Origin: Hermodice carunculata
Lineage: Eukaryota > Annelida > Polychaeta > Eunicida > Amphinomidae
Direction: 5' to 3'
DNA length: 64,000 nucleotides
NCBI GenBank assembly: GCA_964020975.1
Contig: OZ026624.1
Span: 28,488,331 to 28,552,330 of the forward strand
Under the pieces are notes generated by a model. The model saw nothing but the letters and a program-made list of their open reading frames with translations. It had not been told where the DNA came from and ran no database searches. Positions 12,335 to 56,540 of the stretch are shown one piece after another (positions within the stretch are counted from its first letter, which is position 1; every line of letters begins with the position of its first letter). The position numbers were made by a program, and so were the translations under genes.

Positions 12335-13008
12335 CCAGAAAAGATTTGCTTCAAAGCAAATCTGTGTGCCTTCAAGGCTTGTAAAAATTAAAATCCTGCA
12401 AATATGACCTCGTGCCCATAGGCCACACCTGCATCGAAATAGAATATTGAACTCTCATATCCATAACGCGACTTGAAATAAAGAATTCATTTTGCATGGG
12501 AACCGGAGTTGGATTAACAACCTTATCTGTTAAAAAAAAAATGACAAGAAAACAAAGATATTCAATATTTAAACAGGTTGGCATATATTGACATCCCATT
12601 ATTTTTCCATTGTTCATTGGATGCTCCTACAGCACAAACCGAGGTATTGAAGCTTGAATGATATTTCTACCTACAATAGTTTTGAAGATATCCAACATGT
12701 AAACTTTTCCAATGCCTCTAATTAGCATAAAATGTACAATCCTTGTCTGTGGTTCATTGGGTGTGCTTGTAGCACAAACCTATGAATTGGTTTTAAAATA
12801 GCACATCTAGCTATAAAAACTTTGGAGATATGGAAAATGGATCATTTTAATTTGATTTCATCATATTGACTATTCCAAAGGAGATGTACAATTTCACGGC
12901 TGTACAAATCACTACACTGAACGCAATATGTCTCTTCGCGTTATGGCTTCCGAGAAAAATTGAGGACAAAATTAGCTGAAAGAAGAAACGTAAAGAATTC
13001 TTGGTAAA
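12335..13008 (+). mobile_element. P-family element (P6)
   Basis: The left end has AGATTTGC, TTCAAA, GCAAATCT and GTGTGCCTTCAAGG. Units with GTTCATTGGATG and GTTCATTGGGTG follow, then GAGAAAAATTGAGGACAAA and GAAAGAAGAAACG. The right hairpin has decayed or was lost where the B element begins at 13009. Confidence 0.75.
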
Positions 13009-16000
13009 ACAAAAGGATTGTGATAGTCCTGTGCTCAGCTGACCTTACAGGCACAGACTGAGGTGGTGCTGTGAACTTCAGAATGATATCAAGGTCACCT
13101 TTGTTTAAGACCATTTTTGCTGCTTGTAATATCAGTCTTCACTCATACAGTTCACAAGTGATTTTCTAAATGAAAAGTTATAAAATCCAGCATTACCAAG
13201 ATAGGTCTACATGCCAATATGTCACTTTGACCTGTCAAAGGCGCTCAAGCTTAAAAATGAACATTAACAGAAACCCCATAGGTACTTTCCTACTAGTGTT
13301 TAATAGTAACCATGGCCCTGTGATCTACCATAACTGAAATATAAGCCACTATGTCACTTCATCTTTCAAGGTCACTCAAGGTCAAAATTGACAACAGCAA
13401 AGAAAACCTCACAAGTACCTTCCTACTAGTATTTAATAGTATTAGTAACCATGGGCCTAGTGTCAGGTACATTCCCATTAAGTTTCAAGAGAATCCAACG
13501 TACATTTCGAGAAGTCAAAAGCACAAAAGACATGCAACAATTCTTATTAACTAAAAAAAAAAAAAAAAAAAAAAAAGGCCCTTGGGCCTAATGCTGTGCT
13601 GACCACCATAACCAAGAATTGTTAACTGAAATATATTCCATCCACGTACTTGAAAAATTAATCAAGTTTAGCCATATTATGCACTATCAAACTTCCACAT
13701 GATGCACAATGGACATGATCTATATATCCTATTAATTTGGCATGTCTATTTCAGGTTGGGTTTTTTTTCTGAGATATGGAATCTTGTATCTTTCAAGACA
13801 TTTTAACTCATGATTTCCGTCAAATCATAGGTGGCGCCACTAATATCATAATAAACCGAGATTTTGAGCTTTTCTACAATTCCACCAAATTTCATGAAGA
13901 TCCAAAAAATTAAGGATGTTGCACTGCTCACAAGATTTTCACATTTTGACCTGTATATTACATGATACTGTAGGTGGCGCCACCAAGATGGACGTCGATA
14001 TAGACACTTGATAAGCCCTAAAAGTAATATGTGCTTAATTAAAAAACTGTGGGGTGCAGAGCATTCACAACATGACCCCTATATTCCAACTCGCCCTTTG
14101 ACCTTGACCTTCGAGTCTGATTAAAAAATTGCACTCTTCAAAATGTGCACCCTGCATCCGTCTTTTCATACATAATCTGTTCGTTCAGATTGGGATGGTC
14201 TGTTCATTAAGATCGGGTAATAATTTTCGGAGCTATTGAAAAAAAACCACAATAATATTGGACAAGCGCCAAGCTAAACCCTGTCATTAAAAAACCACCT
14301 CTTACAATGCAATCAAGTACAATTTTGATCTGGAGGTTCCATTCTCTGTGCCACTGATTTTCAAGCAACACCACGTCAATAAAAAATCACCTGCTCTGAC
14401 TTTTCAGGCCTCATGATCTTACAAAAATAGGTCAAGGTCACTTATATTATATAACATGGTAGCAATTAACATGGTCTATGTATCCTATAAATTTCGTATG
14501 TCTGATCCGATTGCTTTTCAAGATATGGAATTTTTTTATCTTAACGCACATTTTAGCTAATAATTTCGGTCAAATTACAGGTGGCACTACTAGTATCAAA
14601 GACTTAGACTTTGACCTCCTCCACAATCCCACTAAATTTCTTGAAGATCTATCAAATATTGAGGATGCTAAAGCACTCACAAAATTTTCAAATTTTGACC
14701 CATATATTGCTTAATACTGCAGGTGGCGCCACCAATATCAAACTCGACATAGATTTTCAGACAGATAAGTCCTGAAAGTTATATGTAGCTATCTTAAAAA
14801 TTGTGTACTGTATCGTGCTCACAAACAAAAAGTTTCCGGACGGACAGACAAGTGATCACATAAGCTCTGTGACCTTCGAACAGCAGAACTAAAAACAATC
14901 GGAGTGCTACTTGTTGAACAAATAAGGGTCCGCAGGCGCCCTGTGCAATTTCAAAGCAATTGGCCTAGCAGTTTCAGAGATTGTTTAATTATTTGACCAA
15001 TAAATGAACAAAATTGTTCTAAAAATGTAAAAATCATTGGCGCATAACCACTTCAACAAATTTGGAAGAGATCCGTCCACCCGTGGTATTTCACGATCAA
15101 GTGTTAAGTGAATCTGGTTGACGGTTTTGGAGAAATCCAAAATGTGAATTACCACTGCAATATCCCATTGACTTACATGGTAATTAGGAATGTCTCCATT
15201 AACCAACAAGTGCCCAAATTGAAAAAAAAATCGTTTTGAGTCCAGGTTATTATCACCTTGTGAAAACCTAATTTAACACTCCCACAAGTTACATTTCCAC
15301 CATGTTTTAGAACAATCTGAGGACACTTTTTGAGAAGTCTGAAAGAGCAAAAACACGAAATTCATTAGAAAAAGAATTATAGCACCATCTGTTAAACAAA
15401 TTCGGGTCTAGAAGTACCCAGAAGTGCCCTAATGCAATTTCAAAGCAAATTGGCCAAGCGGTTTTGGAGAGAATTTTGAATATCCCCCCCCCCCCCCCAA
15501 AAAAATCATCGGAGAGTGACCACTTGTGCAAATTGGTAAAGACCCACGCTATTGGTATGTCCCCATCAGGTTCGAAATGAATCTGCTTTGAAGAAATTGA
15601 AAATGTGAATGACTATTGCAATCCCTATTGAATTGCATTGTGATTGACAGGAATGTATGCCTACAATTACCCAAACTGAACCTACAATTACCCAAATTGA
15701 AATATTCTTTGAAAATCAGGGACCCGGAGCATCACCAGCTGCTGAACAACTTAGATTTGACCTTTCCACAAGCTATGTTTCCACCAAGTTTCAGAACAAT
15801 CTAAGTAACGGTTCTGAAGAAGTTAAAAATAGCATGAAGTTTATACAACAATAGAGAACGAGAAGAGATTTACATCCAAGTAAATCTGTCTGTGTGCCTC
15901 AAAGCCGTGCAGAAGTTTAACTGCTGCAACTTTTGCTTGTGGTTTATTGGGTGTGCCTTCAGCACAAACATTTCAATGAAATTGGGAATGGCACCTCAAC

Positions 16001-16996
16001 CTAAAGTGTGTTTTGAAGATATTCAACATTGAACGTCTGAAGTACCCCAATCAGCACAGATTGAAATTTAACAACTTTTGTTTGTGGTTCACTGGCTTTG
16101 CCTACGGCAAAATACCTACAAATTCAAATTGAAATAGTGCTACTACCTATAACAGTTTCGAAGATATTCAACATTTTAGCTTTTCAAGTCCTCCTAATAG
16201 GCATAATTGAAATCTTACAACTTTTGGTGTTTCATTGGAAGCACCTTTAGCGCAAACTTATAAACTGAGGTTGGAATGGCACCTTTACCTGTAATAGTTT
16301 TGCAGATATTCAACATTTAAACTTTTCAAGTTCCCTCAATTAACATAAATTAAAATGCTAAAACTTTTGCTCGTGGTTTATTGGATGCGCCTATAGCACA
16401 AACCCATATATGGAAGTTGAAAAGGCACCTCTACCTATAATAGTTTTGAAGTATTCACTATTTAAATTTTAAAATGGCTAATCTGCATAATTTGCAAAAT
16501 GTTCCCTCCTCTAAACAATGAGGCAAGACTCTATGTAGAGAGGCATAATCATGCCAAGTTTGGAGTTTCTAGGCATAATAGTGTCCAAATGAATGTCGGA
16601 CAAATTGCTGGTTAAGAAAGAAATTCAGGAAAAGCAGAATGTCTGTGTTGGCACACAAACATAACATTGCAACGCCACCTATTGAACAAATTAAGGTCTA
16701 AACTTATGGGTCCCTAGAAGTCTCCCTTTGCAATTTCAATACAATTCAACAAGCAGTTTCGGAGATTTTAAAAGATTTTGCCCAAAATGGAACAAATTCA
16801 GAAAAAAAGTTCGAAAATCACTGGAACATGACGATTTGAACAAGTCTTGAGTACAGACCCACCCAAGGTGTATTGCCACGAAGTTTTGAAATGAATCTGA
16901 CTGATGGTTTTGGAGGAGTAGAAAATGTCAATATTGTGAACGAACGTGCAACAGACCATCCTTAAAGCTCAGCTGACTGACAAGTCAGCTGAGCAA
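13009..16996 (+). mobile_element. B-family tandem-repeat element with nested P7 (B1)
   Basis: The left end has a hairpin (AGGATTG, TGA, TAGTCCT) and then GTGCTCAGCTGAC. The right end at 16967-16994 is a hairpin with 12-base arms GCTCAGCTGACT and loop GACA. The motif after the left hairpin is the inverse complement of the right arm. The interior has repeated phrases such as GTGGCGCCACCAA, GAATCTGGCTGACGGTTTTGG-like stretches and AGCGCCACCT-TGAACAAATT. Two short poly-A or poly-C runs (13552-13575, about 15485-15498) are present. P7 interrupts it at 15855-16665. Confidence 0.75.
15855..16665 (+). mobile_element. P-family element nested in B1 (P7)
   Basis: It has the left hairpin AGATTTAC...GTAAATCT followed by GTCTGTGTGCC, about five tandem units, TGTCGGACAAATTGCTGGTT, a short GAAAGAAA, and the right end TGTCTGTGTTGGCACACA, then AACATAAC. 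The flanking B sequence resumes with a stretch matching GCAGCGCCACCTGGTGAAC of the B2 copy. P7 is therefore younger than B1. Confidence 0.8.
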
Positions 16997-19900
16997 ATAT
17001 TTATTTCTGTTTAAGCACACACACCCACACACACCATCGGAAACAGGTCGAGACTCCCTGAGTCTCTTCGGGCAGCAGATCGCAAGTCTAGTCTAGTTTC
17101 TGCACTTGACAGCAGGTGACGCTAGCTATCGAGTTGGTGGCCAATAACCACCGTCAAAAAAATAAAAACAAAAACAAAAACAAAACCAAAAAAATGACCT
17201 GCAGCAGAATACATTGATCACTGTATAATTAATATTTTCATTCTTATGCAAATGTATGTAATGGAAAGAGCTTTGTTGACTTTTCTTGAACATGACAAAC
17301 GGGAAATGCTAGGTACGTGTAAATAAGTGAAGTAAGTAAAGATTTTACTGATAAAAACATGGATGGTCAGTTCTTGGTGCGGACTGATTTGTCATAAAAT
17401 ACATATGGTACAGCAAAGGATTTCACAAAGGTGACAGTATCATTTGTAGTCTAGTATGTCTACATACAAATGGCAAATTTTTAAATTACCATATAGTCGG
17501 AGTATCAGGATAACATGTCGGCTTTTGATGCACCAGCTGGTACATGCATCGTCTGTGCTAGTTTTTATACCCACTTTTCCCGTAAATGCATGACATCACC
17601 GCATCGAGCCCGATGAAATAGAACAATAATTACCACAGGGTCGTCATTACGCACAAACTGACTCAAAAGATCAAAAGGATTGGCACCAAATTCAAGCCTC
17701 AGGATTTTTCCAAGAAATCTGTAACGTTAAACATACAACAATAGTGTTAGATATGTGTGCAAATTAACTTGAAAACGTACTTTGAGGCCTAATTACCCGA
17801 CACCTGATTTTTTTTTTCAAATATATAAGTTCATATTCAATTTTATGACCTCCGTTATGATTCATTAATATGAGGACTTGTCTGGCCCGTTGATGTGGGC
17901 ATCAGGGCGGTAGGTAACACAGTCATCGAAATACTGAGCAAGTTATTTGTGTGACTATGCCGGCTCACAACCACATCGGTTTCTTCAGATTCACACCAGA
18001 ATGTACGTTCAAAATTAAAATTATTCTTAATAGTTGATATAAATAAAAAGCGCATGTCATTTTCTATGCATATATTATATAATCGTGGAGTAATAGGACA
18101 GGTTAGCAATTTTATGTGTGTTTGGCTGAATACACAATGTTTCTGGGGGTTCCTTGTATTTCAGTGGTGGGACCTGCTTCAGCTTATCTTGTGGCAGCGG
18201 AGACATGACTTGCCATGCACTGATCAGAAGAATACATAAAATTAATCTGATCCCACTAAAATGAACAGGAAATTTGTCACTGGTACACAATGAGTCAACA
18301 ACCAAAGCAATACACAGTCCACATCATCAAGTGTAGTCGTGTGACTCATAATGCCGGGTATAACCAAAGGTCGGATTTTAATGACGTTGGTGCCTGGCTC
18401 ATGCCACAGAGGCAAACTGGGAGGTCGCTGGAGTTTGGGCTTTGTTTCACCTCTAGCTGCACGTTGAGTTTATGGGGGCTGCGAAAGGGAAATAAATGCA
18501 GAAAAAAAAATTCACTTTGCCTTGCAGGTACAAAATACAATCCTATTTTTGTCTGAGGAAAAAAAAAACTGAGGGGTTGTAATAATGGTAACTTGTAATG
18601 ATGAAGGATGCAGCCTTCTTTGCAGAGAGATCTCCAGGCACTTCACATACTAACAGTTGGACACTTCTGCAAGTCCGATACAGGATACCGTCAAGTAGCC
18701 CGGGAACACGAAGCCATTAGCTACAGTTGTATTTTCTTTCTGTTGAAGCATTGCACTAAAAAAGAGGGCCATGCTGGTCCGGTGTTCTCTTGTCCATAGA
18801 AGACATCATGTACAATATGTAGATCAAACTGAACAGCGTGGTCATAAAGTCAAAATTAAAAACAATAAGGTGGATTCTCAACAGTGCAATACACAAAATC
18901 ATACATCGATGTTAATGAATAATGACACACCCTTACATCACATCTCTTACACCCTTCAGCTTAGCTGGGTGGGCCAAGTAAGGTCTCCAAAATAGCCTTG
19001 TATTTGTTTTCATTTTATGGCTGAAAGTTGTTCTACCAGAAACAGTAACATTTATGGTTCATACAGATTAGCAAATATCAAATTCAAGGACTATATTTTC
19101 ATAATTCAAGGTTTCACCAAGTTGTTGTTTTCCCCCTTATTGCTGTATTATTTTTTAGCATAAGCTTGTGTTTTACTTATAAAATTATATATAAATCTAA
19201 AATATTTGCACATTACAATCTACGAAAACAAGTTTTTTATGGTTAAGCAGCAGGCCTACAACAAACAGCCCTTTGGATGGATCCTTCTGAGCGTCATTTT
19301 TGCAACTCTCTGAATCTAAATGTATTCTTTTCATCATGACCAGATACCACTGGGATATGAAAATTTCCTACCCATCTTTTCTAGAAAGGTGACGAACTCT
19401 GCTACCCCATCTGACAGATACATTGTATCTGTGCATGAAAGCAGGCTGTACATGATTGGTTAGGCTAATTTGAGAACTGCCAAGCCCACATGGGTTTAAA
19501 GGGGGTTAAAAGCAACAAGATACTTTGTAATATTTGCAAGGTTACATTTTGACAAATAGGCATATACAAGCACACTAAAATGAAAATGAGAAAATATTTA
19601 AAACGTGTTTCAAGTTCACAAATCCAAAAAGTCTGGGAAAATAATTTCATATTTTTGGCGACATAAATAAGTACTTCGCTCACAGGTTGGTGCTTAAAAA
19701 ATACATTTCAAGGACTTTTGTCCAAAAACCAATGCCTTGAAAATGCATACATGCATCAAATATAAGTACTTTCCCGGACCTGTACAAACTCTGAACATTA
19801 CAGCTGTTTATGCATGCATCATGCAATATCTGTGCAAGATTCTGTAGCGTTCGTTACCTCATGCAAATGTGATGAGCATAGCATGAAAGAACTAGAAGTT

Positions 19901-21035
19901 TTGCTTAATCTATTTTTGCGGAAATTTGTACCGATATGCATTACAATTCCGTCCTTTTGGGTATTATCTTTTGTTAGTTTAAATTTTCAACTTTTGTCCA
20001 TAAGAGTTAATGCAACTTGGTATACGAGTCCCTAACTGGCAATCAGACTTCCATTCTGTCCATGCCAGTCATGTACAATGCATAACCAATAATCTGTCAG
20101 GCCATCAACGGCTGTGTTCGCAAGTATGTAGTCAACTGTTATGTGTCAAAGACTGTCAATAATCGTGTTTTTTTTTTTTGTTTTTTGTTTTTTTGACTGT
20201 CAGCCCACAAGGGTTTCTGTGTAAACCAGTCCTCAGCTTGTCCACAGTTAATTGTTTTATGCCGTCATACAGTCCATACTAGGTTAATGTGACATGCTAT
20301 CACAATCAACAGGTCAATGAAGGTCCCTAAATCACGCATCACTACTGTATAGCTTTAACACTTTCCCCTTTCAACAGACCAAGTCAACAGCCTTCTGATG
20401 GTTGCCAATCATTCAATCCCTACCAAGGAAAGCTGAGGCATTATCTACATAGGCATCATCTGTAAAAATTCTTAGTTTTTCATTACTACTGAAATTAGTT
20501 GAACAAAGTGAAGCAGAGGACATTTGACCACCAGCCAACTGGAGAGGGAAAGGGTCAACTGCAGAGTGCCTTCAAAATGAAATCTCTGCTTCAAAGACAG
20601 ACCTGCCTGGGATCAGGGTTTTTTTTTTTTTTTAATTTTAAACCACAGGCCCCCTACTTTCATCTCTGTGCCAATGACAGCAATTAGTTCAATCATGCCG
20701 AGATTAAAAATTCCTTCATGCATGGCCTGTGTGGGTCAAGTGGTACACTAGGTTTTTTGCTCAGAAATTTTGACTGCTAACCAGTCACAAGGCAAGTGAT
20801 TGAATACCACTCACAAGAGAAGTGAGAAAGTACATATGCATTTACCTGTATCAACCCAACCTATGCACCACTAGTCCAAACTCTTTTGTGCCACCTGTCT
20901 CAACTTCTTCCATGTAAATTTTGGTCAACAATGAAACTTGAAACAAACTGTGGCATGATAACGTTTTTAAAGCTCTAGTCATATGCAAGTGTCAGAAAAC
21001 TGAAGTGAACATATGGTAGTCTGCATATGTGGATC
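16997..21035. other. downstream intergenic stretch, no gene seen
   Basis: Only short A-rich and T-rich runs occur (17155-17190, 20168-20195, 20617-20632). No conserved coding region, RNA gene or element ends were recognised. Confidence 0.55.
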
Positions 21036-21305
21036 CCTTCCATGGGAAAGTTGACTGGACCTGATTTTACTGAAACACACTGAAAAGGCCTACCACATTT
21101 CCCCTATACTTAATAGTGGACAAGTCAGTCTCCATTTTACTGAATCATTCTCTATGCTGAAAACTTTAAACCTTCCATGGGAAAGTTGACTGGACCTGAT
21201 TTTACTGAAACACACTGAAAAGGCCTACCACATTTCCCCTATACTTAATAGTGGACAAGTCAGTCTCCATTTTACTGAATCATTCTCTATGCTGAAAACT
21301 TAAAA
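21036..21305. repeat. 135-base tandem duplication
   Basis: Two adjacent copies start with CCTTCCATGGGAAAG at 21036 and 21171. They differ by about one base in 135, so the duplication is recent. Confidence 0.95.
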
Positions 21306-21539
21306 CCATACCAAAGTCCAGATGTGGATTATCCCTTATTTGTTTCTATCCCCTTCAACACTCCTTTCAGACTTGTGGGAAACAAGATTACTACAAAGGA
21401 TACAGGTCCCCAGTCCCCTCCCTGCTTCCAGGACCTTCAAATGATGGTCAGCCAGCCTTAAAATTACATGTGCCTGGGCACGACAGGATACTTGGACTCT
21501 AAACATGAAAAATGCCTTACCTCTGCCCCAGTAATTTAA

Positions 21540-21632
21540 CCCTTTCCCCCCTAAGTTAATACAATCAACAGCTTTCCTTGGTGTGGGTGGGTCTTCGCAC
21601 CCAATCCATGCCAAGAAAAGGTGTTGACCTGA
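21540..21632. mobile_element. TTAA-flanked hairpin MITE, partial (M3 family)
   Basis: TTAA at 21536-21539 is followed by CCCTTTCCCCCC and an imperfect inverted repeat (TCAACAGCTTTCCTTGG against CCAAGAAAAGGTGTTGA). Relatives lie at 34737-34830 and 35711-35804. TTAA plus CCCTT is a piggyBac-like terminus. Confidence 0.55.
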
Positions 21633-23265
21633 GTAGTGTTTTCTTGATCAGTCTGTAGTCTATAATATCTGAATGGTTTCTCACTCCTCTGGAAAGGAAT
21701 CACAGACACGGACACAGACTGCACTCACCCACCAGCCAGTTCAAGTATGAAAGAGTTAACACTGATGTCTGTTACTACTGTTTTCATGGTAGGTAGCATG
21801 ATGTTTAATAGGCCACAACTGAGACTCTCCTCAGCCACTCAATAAGTGCTGGGCTCTGGTTTATTTAGTTCAATGAATACCAGTTTTTCATTTGCCTACT
21901 GTTCTACGCCACCTGTCCATTCATTCACGCCTTTCTTACACCAAACAATCCAAAACACAAGACTGAATCTTCATCACCAGGCAAGTTTATTAAAGCAGTA
22001 CAAAATAAATGGTCCCTTGGAAAAAAAGTATGTATTAGGTAAACAGTTGCATATTGTATGCAAATAGATCAGAGTTGAACGTATCTGAAGGGTAGCTGGA
22101 ACTTCCAAAAGGAAGTCCATTCCTGAACACTTTTGTATAATCAGCATATATAGGTTGATTGCCCATTGACACCAAAGCACCATGCTCACAATTCAAGCAT
22201 TGTTCCTAGGCAGGCACCTTTTGAAAAATAGAGAGTATGAACATTTGTGCAAAAATTTGGCAACATTTCGGCCCAAAAACACGTATATGGTAGACTAAAT
22301 CCTCACGTCCTTCACGTGGACTGTCCATCATGGAGTAAAGCAACGAAGACCCAACCATTGCACTTTTCCTTGACCTTTTACAGACAACTGCACAAGCACG
22401 CTCCCTTTCCATGTCAAGCTCTCGATTCAGATCAGTAAATTCTGGCAGTTTTCTTTGGCGTGACACCATTTCACATCAAACATAAACATACAGAATAGAA
22501 AAGCACTTTGTGGCTTCCACTGATGTACACGACTCTAATGAACACATATATATACGGAGGAATTTTTCACCTCCACCATACTTTTTTTTCTGTAACAATT
22601 CACACCTTCCTTGCACACTTGCATGCATAAAGACACATTTTGCATGGAAGTTCTCTGTAGTCACTACTAGAGATGCTAAAATTTCCAAATCTGACAAAAC
22701 GTTAGTCAGTTTTCTCATAACAAAAGCTAATTTTCACCACCACCTTTCATGATTTTAACAAGTGCTTGTTTTTACCACCATTTTTTTCTTTTTTCTTTTG
22801 GTCACCATTAAGTTTTTTTTTCCTCTTGCCAGTTGGTATCAGTGAACTAACTTCAAGGGAGCAAACTATCTACATCAACTATTCTGTTATTTCATCAATG
22901 CAACAATTTCCAAACAAAAGTGAAAGCACAGTCACAGAACATGTAATGGCAATTGAATAGTCAGCCAGGCCCAGTGATCACAAGGGATGACATCTGGTGG
23001 CCAGTTGCAATACTGAAAGGCCTGTCCTTAATATCCAGTTATATGAACCTCACTTACAATTTCCTGCTCATCTCGCACATGTATGTAAACATATCTCACT
23101 GCTATACTAATGGTCCTGAGGGTTCAAACTGGTTTAAGTCTTGCACTTTTGAATTGAGTATCAGTACAATGTCTTGCCGGGATTTCCTACTACAGTCAAA
23201 GGTCATCTGGGCTAATGCTTTTTCCTCCAACATATGAATACTAATTTCTGTTGCTAAAATTGGAT
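21633..23265. other. stretch downstream of beta-tubulin, nothing recognised
   Basis: It could be extended 3' UTR if the AATAAA at 21986-21991 is used. No coding sequence seen. Confidence 0.45.
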
Positions 23266-23271
23266 TTTAAT
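23266..23271 (-). terminator. candidate poly(A) signal ATTAAA
   Basis: Minus-strand ATTAAA lies 284 bases past the beta-tubulin stop. It is the first common signal variant I find downstream. A canonical AATAAA occurs only at 21986-21991, about 1.56 kb past the stop, so a longer 3' UTR is possible. Confidence 0.35.
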
Positions 23272-23554
23272 TTCAGCATGCTCAGGTCAATATTTAGTAT
23301 AAATCAACAATGCCATGTATTTTGGGGGATAACCTACAGTGCATCCTACGAACCAGTGCTTGAGTGGTAACAGTTGTTTTGGGTACCCAGCTGTCCCAAG
23401 AGTAAGCATACACTGTGCTGATCAGGCACGGAAATTGTCTAGGTTTTAAATAAATATCCCACAGCACTAGGAAGTATTTGATGGCAACAAGTCTGATAGA
23501 ATTAGCCTGGGTTTGCCAGCATTCAGATCATCATGCTAGTATTTCGGTGTTGCA

Positions 23555-54641
<31,087 letters not shown>

Positions 54642-54687
54642 TTTGATTTTTCTGTGGGATGACCCGACTGTCTTCTCTACCGGCTTC

Positions 54688-54782
54688 GGCGCGAAATGAA
54701 TGAGAATCGGCCAGACGACTTATCACAGCTTCATCTGATTTCGCCACATCCACTTTGCGTCAACCAGTTCGCCTTTCATTGG
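54688..54782 (-). promoter_or_regulatory. candidate proximal promoter / 5' UTR of beta-tubulin
   Basis: Upstream of the start codon the minus strand carries an inverted CCAAT box (plus-strand ATTGG at 54778-54782, about 140 bases from the ATG) and an E2F-like TTTCGCGCC (plus-strand 54688-54696, about 50 bases from the ATG). No TATA box is evident. The surrounding 54.05-54.78 kb is richer in GC and CpG than the rest of the window. The transcription start cannot be read from sequence alone. Confidence 0.4.
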
Positions 54783-55707
54783 TGGCTTCTAACAAAGGAA
54801 CTATTTCGGTAAACAGAATCAACTATACGCCGGTATACTATGAAAAACAATCAAGAATCTAAATACAAAAGTAACTTATGATTGCCATGATGACCAAAAC
54901 ACTGCAAACCAACAGGGGAAAATTGGATGAATATCCACTCGAAGTCAAGTTAACCCCGAACCTCTTTACTTGACCTTTTCCTTATACGTATGCGCGTAAA
55001 CATAAATTTACAAGTCCACGTGTTTGAGGCCTGCTGCAATACGAATCTTGATGGTCGGAGATGTACAAAATGTTTAAACATTAGCTCAGAAGAACTAGTC
55101 AGTCCGACATAAAAAGACAATAAATTAAAAATATAAACAGAGAGAAGGAGGTGTCAAATCAGGCAATGTAACCAAAAGAAGTGAACATGGTATACTAAGT
55201 ATTTAATCCAAATAAGAAAATGATAATTGGGTAGTCATGTGGAGTGGAATGATGAAAGATTTAATGAAATAATGTAGATAAGCTAAATGTCACAAATATC
55301 TAGCCACAGTATTGGACATGTGTGACATCAGACTGATAACAAGGACGCACGAGAAATAGCTTCATCCTCTGCACATAGCACATCTACAGGAATAATGAAA
55401 TCTCCCCCAAGTTTTAATTAAAACTTTCAAATAACCTATAGTTGGTACATCTCAGGAGACGTTTAGTGTCAAATATACAAATGAGTGTAAGCCATATTTA
55501 GTTGATTTAAAGCATGGCTGATGGAGAGTCATAAGACAAGACTTCATATGATGGGCATTGTTTCTAATTTTGTAACGAGATCGTTGAGGTAGTGCGGCGC
55601 TAGTATGGACCTGAACTGCCATACCTGTTAACCTACCCAGTTAAAAAAGTTGGGAGGTTAGCTTTGATAGTTAATTTTCATAGGATGATCTAAAATGCTG
55701 GTGTTTT
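54783..55707. other. upstream intergenic, nothing recognised
   Basis: No coding sequence or element ends found beyond the candidate promoter. Confidence 0.5.
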
Positions 55708-55831
55708 TTTTGTTTTTTGTTTTGTATTTTTTTTTGTTTTTTTTTTGTTTTTTTTGTTTTTTTTGTTTTTTTTGTTTTTTTTGTTTGTTTGTTTGTTTTT
55801 TGTTTTTGGTTTGTTTGTTTTGTGTGTGTGT
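55708..55831. repeat. T-rich (TTTTTTTG)n tract
   Basis: T runs are separated by single G, grading into (TTTG)n and (GT)n. Confidence 0.9.
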
Positions 55832-55959
55832 GTGTTGTTTTTTTTACAGTGATGCCAAATAAACGGACACAAAAGTTAAAATGACTTACAATGAAACTGT
55901 TCAAAATTGGGAGTCTCGTTTTAAAATTCAGAACATTTAATAGTCTCTTTCATTTATTT

Positions 55960-56540
55960 ATTTAATAAAAGTGAGATATAACAGAGTAGCCTGACAGCTA
56001 TAACCTTGTCCAAAAGCGAAAAGGTGAAAAGATAAAATACCATTAAAATACGTCACAATTTGGTCACTCATGATCTCCTAAAAGACCTCTGACAACTGTG
56101 ATAGGATATTGACAGGTCTATAATTTTCATTGGCCAAACAATCCTGAGGTTTTTTGTACACAGAGGCTATATTTGGCTCCTTCAACATAACTGAAAATAC
56201 ACTACCATTTATTGAGTTGTTAATCAGAGTGGTCAAGGCGGTGGAAATAGATAGGCCTGTCAGTTTAAGCACTCTTTGCAGGAATATTATCTGATCCCGT
56301 GGCTTTGTTTGTTTTTCACTTTGGTATCACCTGTAGAACATGTTCGCTTTGGACATATTTAAAGATAAAGGAGTTATTGCTATTTATAAATTTGTTTCTG
56401 ATCTTCAATATACTAGGATGGTTTTACAAATAAAATTTGCATTTGCCAGACCCAAATCAATGGCAATATTTGCAAAGTATGAGTTGAAGGTTTCGGCCTA
56501 GTGTTCCAAAGCGGTGGCAGTTGGGGAGAGTTTTTTTGAA
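55960..56540 (-). pseudogene. LINE fragment: linker and N-terminal reverse transcriptase
   Basis: On the minus strand, in order, there are AETFNSYFANIAIDLGL, HPSILKIRNKFI, KATGSDNIPAK, LKLTGLSISTALTTLINNSI, KEPNIASVYKKP, NYRPVNIL and GYSCQATLLYL. These are the segments just before and within the first reverse-transcriptase blocks of CR1/Jockey-group LINEs. The reading frame changes several times (for example near 56265 and 56100), so it is inactive. It lacks the catalytic and C-terminal parts. It may belong to the same family as the fragments at 820-959 and 11366-12050, since they cover different parts of one domain. Confidence 0.8.
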
